A DNA stretch of 33,480 nucleotides from assembly GCA_022826535.1 (NCBI GenBank), contig JAJDUS010000051.1, forward strand, positions 1 through 33,480. Reading direction: 5' to 3'. Below, piece after piece: positions 29,089 through 33,480 of this stretch (positions within the stretch are counted from its first letter, which is position 1; every line of letters starts with the position of its first letter). The translations under genes and the position numbers were made by a program. The notes below the pieces were generated by a model that was not told the origin of the DNA, did no database searches, and saw only the letters and a list, made by a program, of their open reading frames with translations. The DNA is from Prochlorococcaceae cyanobacterium jk18x1bzbins.87 (GTDB taxonomy: Bacteria > Cyanobacteriota > Cyanobacteriia > PCC-6307 > Cyanobiaceae).

Positions 29089-29622
29089 GGGTCAGGACTC
29101 ATAACATGAGGAATGATCCTCTCACCAGAGAGGGAGACCCAAGAGAGCACCAGGAGGAGATGGGTGATGGCCCAGTTGTTGGGGCTCAGCGCGGAGCAGG
29201 TTGCCCGTATCGGCCCCTTGTTTCCCAAGGAACGTAGGTGGGAAGCGGGTGGATGTCCCTGCTGCCTATAAGCCCCCATAAAACCCTCTACAACCGTTTT
29301 CGCCGCTGGTCAGACAAGGGTATTTTTGATCTGATCTTTGACCTGCCGCCTGCGGCCACGGTGATCGGTGATCAAGGGTATGACAGGGACAAAATCCGTA
29401 AGATGCTGTCCCGGCAGGGCATCACGTCTTGCATTCCGCCCCGTCGCTGCCGCAGGAAACCAGTCCATTAAGAGCAAGAGGCTGGATCGCGAGGGTCACA
29501 AAATCGAGAATCTTTTTCCCGACTGAAGGACTGGCGGCCCATTGCAACCTGCTACGGCCGCTGCGCCCATGTCTTCCGTTCTGCCATCCTCCTGGCTGCC
29601 ACTGTCTATGGGTCCCTGACCC
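29089..29622 (+). mobile_element. IS5/IS427-like element copy D, internally deleted non-autonomous derivative
   Basis: TIR GGGTCAGGACTCAT / GGGTCAGGGACCCAT, TA flanks at 29087-29088 and 29623-29624; same internal deletion junction as copy A. Confidence 0.85.
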
Positions 29623-30137
29623 TAGGGTTTGCTCCAGGTGCAGTCCCACGTGATAATGCCGGTGCTGGCGCTGAGATACCGGGTCTCATAGGAACATCGA
29701 CCAGCAATGTTGGCATATTTGCCTGTGCCGCCCACCAGGTTCACATGACCCATGCCCCCCCGGTTGGCGGCGCCTAGGTCTCCCTGCTCCCTGGTCAGAA
29801 GGGCAAACAGCTCATCCCCGCCATCCTCGTTTGATTCCATGAGTGTGCAAGGGGCCTTTACACTGAGATTACCGGCGGATTCTTCCGAGAACACCACGCA
29901 GGACCGGAGAAAACTTTGGCCTTCCGGGAAGAGGGGACCCTGGCCGCTGGAAACGATGACGCCACCCTCCAGACTGCCTGCTGTAAATGTTGTCCTGCCT
30001 TGTTGAATCTGATCGTAGGAGTAGGCGTAACTCCCTGTCAAGGCAAACTGACCACTGGTTTGGGCGAGAACAGGAGAGAGGGGGGCAGCCAGGCCAGCCA
30101 GGATCAGCCAGAGACTGGACCTGTGGAAGAAACGCAT
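29622..30137 (-). CDS. secreted hypothetical protein
   Basis: MRFFHRSSLWLILAGLAAPLSPVLAQTSGQFALTGSYAYSYDQ..., clear Sec signal peptide; stop TAG formed at IS copy D boundary. Confidence 0.65.
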   Translation of the reverse strand: MRFFHRSSLWLILAGLAAPLSPVLAQTSGQFALTGSYAYSYDQIQQGRTTFTAGSLEGGVIVSSGQGPLFPEGQSFLRSCVVFSEESAGNLSVKAPCTLMESNEDGGDELFALLTREQGDLGAANRGGMGHVNLVGGTGKYANIAGRCSYETRYLSASTGIITWDCTWSKP

Positions 30138-30236
30138 GAACACCGGATCGCAAGACTCTTCCAAAGTATACTTTGAAGCGCCCCTTCAGCGTGCAATATG
30201 CAATTTGATGCCAGCAACACACCATTTTAAGCCAAG

Positions 30237-31313
30237 GTGTATCCCCATGGAGATGAGGAGGTTGTGCTTTGGCGCTTTATCTCCGGCTCCTGTTGCGGCA
30301 AACTAGGGTTCCCTGCCCCGCCTCAACTGAAGGTCTCCTTCAAGCAATGCCTGATACGCTCCTCGTGGCGCTGGCTGCTGCTGCCCCTGCTGGTGATGGT
30401 GTTCTGGGGAGGCCAGTTGGCCTTCTTCTCACCCGAAGTGCGCAACCGCTTCAGCCGTCCTGGCAATGTGGTGCTGCTGGGCATTGATCCCATTGGCGCC
30501 AATGCCGATGTGGTGCTTGCCGTTCGCTTGCAAGGTGAGCCGATGCGGATCACCCAGATCCCGCGTGACACCTTTACCTATAGCGAGGCTCTCGGCTCTT
30601 GGAAAATTGGCGAGCTTTACGGTCTGGCCGGCGCCGAGGCCATACAAGAGCAGGTCACCGCCCTTGTGGATGCTGATTTCCCCTACCTGGTGGTGGTGCA
30701 TGGGGGGGTTGTGGCTGCATTGGTGGATGCCCTCGGTGGCCTGACCGTCACGGTTCCCCAGCGGATGGTCTATAGCGACTGGAGTCAGGGCCTGTTCATT
30801 GACCTGCACCCAGGCCGGCAGCGGCTTGACGGCCAGCAGGTGGAGGACTTCATCCGCTGGCGTGGCTTTTACGGTGATATCGGGCGCCTGGAGCGGCGTC
30901 AGGAGGTGATCAATGCCTTGGACGACGCTTTTCAGAGGCCCACAATCTGGGCCCGCCTGCCCCTGCTGAAACAGGTTCTGGAAGATGAGGTGGGGGCGGG
31001 TCGTCTCGTCACCAATCTGGATCTACAAGCCCTTCCCGCCATTGCTAGGGGCTTCGCCAGCCGCGGCGTCACCATCGAAACTCTTCCAGGCAGGGAGGGC
31101 TCCTACAGGGGATTGAGCTACTGGTTTGCGGAGCAAGGCACATTGCCCCATGGATTGACATCCCCCCCGCAGGAAGACACCTTCCAGGAAGACCCTTTTC
31201 CACCTGGGGCTGCCCCTTCCCCGCAGCAAGGTCCCTTGCCGTTGAACATTCCCCCACCCCCCTCCATTCCCCCGTTTACGGAGCAGAACGACAATCCAAC
31301 GGGGGAATCCTGA
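30237..31313 (+). CDS. LytR-CpsA-Psr (LCP) family protein
   Basis: NVVLLGIDPIGANADVVLAVRLQGEPMRITQIPRDTFTY, LYGLAGAEAIQEQV, ALVDALGGLTVTVPQRM, LDGQQVEDFIRWR; start uncertain. Confidence 0.87.
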   Translation: MYPHGDEEVVLWRFISGSCCGKLGFPAPPQLKVSFKQCLIRSSWRWLLLPLLVMVFWGGQLAFFSPEVRNRFSRPGNVVLLGIDPIGANADVVLAVRLQGEPMRITQIPRDTFTYSEALGSWKIGELYGLAGAEAIQEQVTALVDADFPYLVVVHGGVVAALVDALGGLTVTVPQRMVYSDWSQGLFIDLHPGRQRLDGQQVEDFIRWRGFYGDIGRLERRQEVINALDDAFQRPTIWARLPLLKQVLEDEVGAGRLVTNLDLQALPAIARGFASRGVTIETLPGREGSYRGLSYWFAEQGTLPHGLTSPPQEDTFQEDPFPPGAAPSPQQGPLPLNIPPPPSIPPFTEQNDNPTGES

Positions 31314-31333
31314 GGAGCAGTTGCAGGGTTGCC

Positions 31334-31507
31334 GTGCTCCCTTTGGCTTTGATCACCGCCCTTGTGCTCTGGGGCACCATGGCGGCGGTGCAGACCTGGT
31401 CCCAGTTGCGCTACCAGCGGGTATTGCGCCAAGAGCAGGCCCAGCAACGGACCGATGCCGAACACAATGAACGCATGGGCCGACTCCAAGCCCAGGAGGG
31501 TTCATGA
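31334..31507 (+). CDS. small TM plus coiled-coil protein (57 aa), GTG start, absent from track
   Basis: VLPLALITALVLWGTMAAVQTWSQLRYQRVLRQEQAQQRTDAEHNERMGRLQAQEGS*; stop TGA overlaps the next ATG (TCATGATG). Confidence 0.55.
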   Translation: MLPLALITALVLWGTMAAVQTWSQLRYQRVLRQEQAQQRTDAEHNERMGRLQAQEGS

Positions 31508-31992
31508 TGCCTGTCCTGGGAGGACCCTTGCTGTCCCTTGGCGCCTCCAAGGGCAAGGACCATGGCCTGCCGGGGTGGCGCCAGCGGATGATCTCCAGCG
31601 CCGGCTTCACCCTGGTGGAAGTGGTGGTGAGCAGCAGCATTCTTGCCTTCGCCTTGGCCGGCAGTTTCAGGGGGTGGAGCCAAGGCCAGAGCCTGGTGCA
31701 ACAGGCCAACCAACGGCAGATGCTCCTGGATGCCATTGCCCAGGATCTGGAACGACAACAGGGACTGGTGATCCAAACCCTCAGGACGACCTTGCCATGG
31801 ACTTGTGACGTAACCCTTTCTGCATTGCAACAGCAACTCCAGGCCCTCTCCCATGATCTGCCGGATACCGTGGAGCGCCAGTGGCTCATCCTGGGTAAGC
31901 CGCCCGCCCTGGCCATCCGTTACACGGCGCCCAATCTGCAAGTGCCCCGGGAACGTTTGCTGGCACTCAGTGGAGGTTCAGCGTGTGAATAA
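31504..31992 (+). CDS. type IV pilin-like/pseudopilin protein
   Basis: G/FTLVEVVVSSSILAFALAGSF prepilin N-methylation motif. Confidence 0.8.
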   Translation: MMPVLGGPLLSLGASKGKDHGLPGWRQRMISSAGFTLVEVVVSSSILAFALAGSFRGWSQGQSLVQQANQRQMLLDAIAQDLERQQGLVIQTLRTTLPWTCDVTLSALQQQLQALSHDLPDTVERQWLILGKPPALAIRYTAPNLQVPRERLLALSGGSACE

Positions 31993-32515
31993 GCCATGGC
32001 TGCCCGGATCACCGAGGCAAGCAAGGGCGCAGCAAGAGGGATTCAGCCTGGTGGAGCTGCTGATCACCGCTGTTCTTCTAGGCTTGTTGGCTGGTCTTGT
32101 GTTGCCCAGGGGCCAGAGCTGGCTGGCGCGGCAACGCCGTGATGGGGCCTTGCAGTCTTTATTCCATGGCCTGGAGGTGTCCCGGGCGGGGGCTGTGGGT
32201 AAGGGCAAAGCCTGCGCCATGGCGTTAACCCCATCTGGTTGGGCAGAGCCCCTCAGCAGTTCTTCACCCACCTGCTCCGGCATCAACGACATCACTGCGA
32301 ATGCGCCAGGCCTCCGCATCACAAGCAACATGACGGGAGATGTGGAGATTGGCCCCACGGGACTGCTCAGTGGGGCCGCTGGAACCGTGGTGGTGGGTCA
32401 CAAGGACCTGACCATGGAACGCTGCTTTGTGATGGCCCTGCCGCTGGGCACCCTCCGTACAGGCATTTACGACAACGACAGCAGGAAGTGCATCAAACAT
32501 GAGAAGAACAATTAA
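31985..32515 (+). CDS. GspH/FimT-like pseudopilin
   Basis: G/FSLVELLITAVLLGLLAGLVLPRGQSWLARQRRDGALQSLFHGLEVSRAGAV; GTG start overlapping the upstream gene. Confidence 0.8.
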   Translation: MNKPWLPGSPRQARAQQEGFSLVELLITAVLLGLLAGLVLPRGQSWLARQRRDGALQSLFHGLEVSRAGAVGKGKACAMALTPSGWAEPLSSSSPTCSGINDITANAPGLRITSNMTGDVEIGPTGLLSGAAGTVVVGHKDLTMERCFVMALPLGTLRTGIYDNDSRKCIKHEKNN

Positions 32516-33173
32516 GCCCCTGGCCCTGCGACCACACCCCAGACGACAGGGCGTTCATCCTGGCGGCGCCCGCGGCTTCACCTTGCTGGAGTTGCTCATT
32601 GTGTTGCTGCTGGCTTCCGGGTTGGCCATGGTTTGCTTCAATGCCCTGCTAACGGATGGGCAATTGGTGGGCCGCATGGTGGATGGTTGGCGGCAACGGC
32701 AAGAGCGGGAGCGGGCCCTGGATCTGATCCGCCACGACCTGATCCAGGGGGACGATGTATTGCTGAATCCACACCAGGCCCAGCACCGCTGCTCCATGAG
32801 CAAGCGGCAGCCAGTATTGGCAATTGTTACCAAGGCCGGGACGATCACCTACGCCATTGGTTCTCCCCCCTCCAATATCTGGGCCAGCCGTGTGCTGATG
32901 CGATGTGGGCCAGCCTTCACCAAATCGGGTGTTTGGAGCCAGAAGTCTTTTCAAAACAGGGTGCTCATTGATGGGCTCCAGCCTCCGGCAACACCGTGGC
33001 ACCAGTGCCCCGTGGCTGGGGGTGTGGAGGTGGGCAATTCCTTTGCCCTTCCCCTATCCATCTGCAAGGAGCATGCCACAGGAGTGGTGACGATTCGCCT
33101 AAGCCAAGGCCAGGAGGACTCCACCGCCAGCGCTGTGGTGGGCCTGAGCCATTTCACGGCGGCCACGCCTTGA
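32499..33173 (+). CDS. prepilin-type N-terminal cleavage/methylation domain protein
   Basis: G/FTLLELLIVLLLASGLAMVCFNALLTDGQ; overlaps the preceding pseudopilin. Confidence 0.82.
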   Translation: MRRTIKPLALRPHPRRQGVHPGGARGFTLLELLIVLLLASGLAMVCFNALLTDGQLVGRMVDGWRQRQERERALDLIRHDLIQGDDVLLNPHQAQHRCSMSKRQPVLAIVTKAGTITYAIGSPPSNIWASRVLMRCGPAFTKSGVWSQKSFQNRVLIDGLQPPATPWHQCPVAGGVEVGNSFALPLSICKEHATGVVTIRLSQGQEDSTASAVVGLSHFTAATP

Positions 33174-33202
33174 GCCTGGTCACCGTCTTGCTCTACCTGT
33201 GC

Positions 33203-33325
33203 TGATGCGCCCGTCTGGTCCTCCACCACAGCGCCCAAGAATGGGACAATCACGGCAACAACGAGCAAGGAGCATGGGAACTGAAGGATTGGGTCAAGCC
33301 GCCAATCCTGGAAAAACAGGACTCC
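33203..33325 (-). pseudogene. possible truncated ycf66-like fragment
   Basis: Minus-strand GVLFFQDWRLDPILQFPCSLLVVAVIVPFLGAVVEDQTGAS resembles the Ycf66 core (xxLFFQGWRLDPILQF); upstream part replaced by AT-rich inverted-repeat sequence. Confidence 0.4.
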
Positions 33326-33338
33326 CCTAATTTTATCG

Positions 33339-33421
33339 AAGGCGTTTATCCCCTCACAGCAAGTACGTCTCAAGTCTGAGACGATTTTGATATTTACTTG
33401 CTGTAAGAAGACAAACGCCTT
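33339..33421. repeat. nested three-stem inverted repeat
   Basis: AAGGCGTTT..ACAGCAAGTA.CGTCTCA-AGTC-TGAGACG..TACTTGCTGT..AAACGCCTT. Confidence 0.75.
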
Positions 33422-33480
33422 ATTATTTGAATCAAAAGCAATCAATTCAACCAAGTGCTTGACAACTGCTCTAAGCCGTG

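Noticed and set aside
33180-33380. Plus-strand reading SLVTVLLYLC*CARLVLHHSAQEWDNHGNNEQGAWELKDWVKPPILEKQDSPNFIEGVYPLTASTSQV as a fourth pilin-operon gene
   Set aside because: Interrupted by TGA, and the opposite strand gives the better Ycf66-like match; kept only as ambiguity.
33339-33421. Integron attC site
   Set aside because: Nested asymmetric stems are superficially attC-like, but the ends lack the RYYYAAC/GTTRRRY core boxes and there is no integrase or cassette array in view.
1-33480. CRISPR array, prophage or defence island
   Set aside because: No regularly spaced short repeats, no phage structural genes and no recognisable defence genes; the only nuclease-like protein is the GIY-YIG/TM ORF.

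Overview
The window is a GC-rich cyanobacterial chromosome segment. Its gene content (psaK, apcF-like phycobiliprotein, crtR, CRR7, Ycf/DUF proteins, glnA with an NtcA-type promoter) fits a marine or sponge-associated Synechococcus-like genome; the taxon is inferred, not searched. Most of it is ordinary core genome: GST, rbfA, Na+/Ca2+ exchanger, HtrA protease, psaK, pyrB, mpg, creatininase family, gatC, crtR, SulP transporter, tRNA-Leu(UAG), PLP decarboxylase, tadA, aminotransferase, apcF, glnA, glmM, lytic transglycosylase, NIL/ferredoxin, LCP protein and a pseudopilin cluster. The accessory signal comes from four decayed copies of one IS5/IS427-like element, a second distinct IS5-like remnant, a trpD-family pseudogene, a long ORF with tandem Pro/Glu/Gly-rich repeats, and an AT-rich nested inverted repeat at the right edge beside what looks like a truncated ycf66. 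The most interesting pattern is that the IS copies sit at, or within about 12 bp of, stop codons of flanking genes. In three cases the TAG stop is built from the TA target plus the first G of the IS. Two distant copies share the same internal transposase deletion, which suggests a non-autonomous derivative. I see no CRISPR array, no defence island and no clear new multi-gene system.
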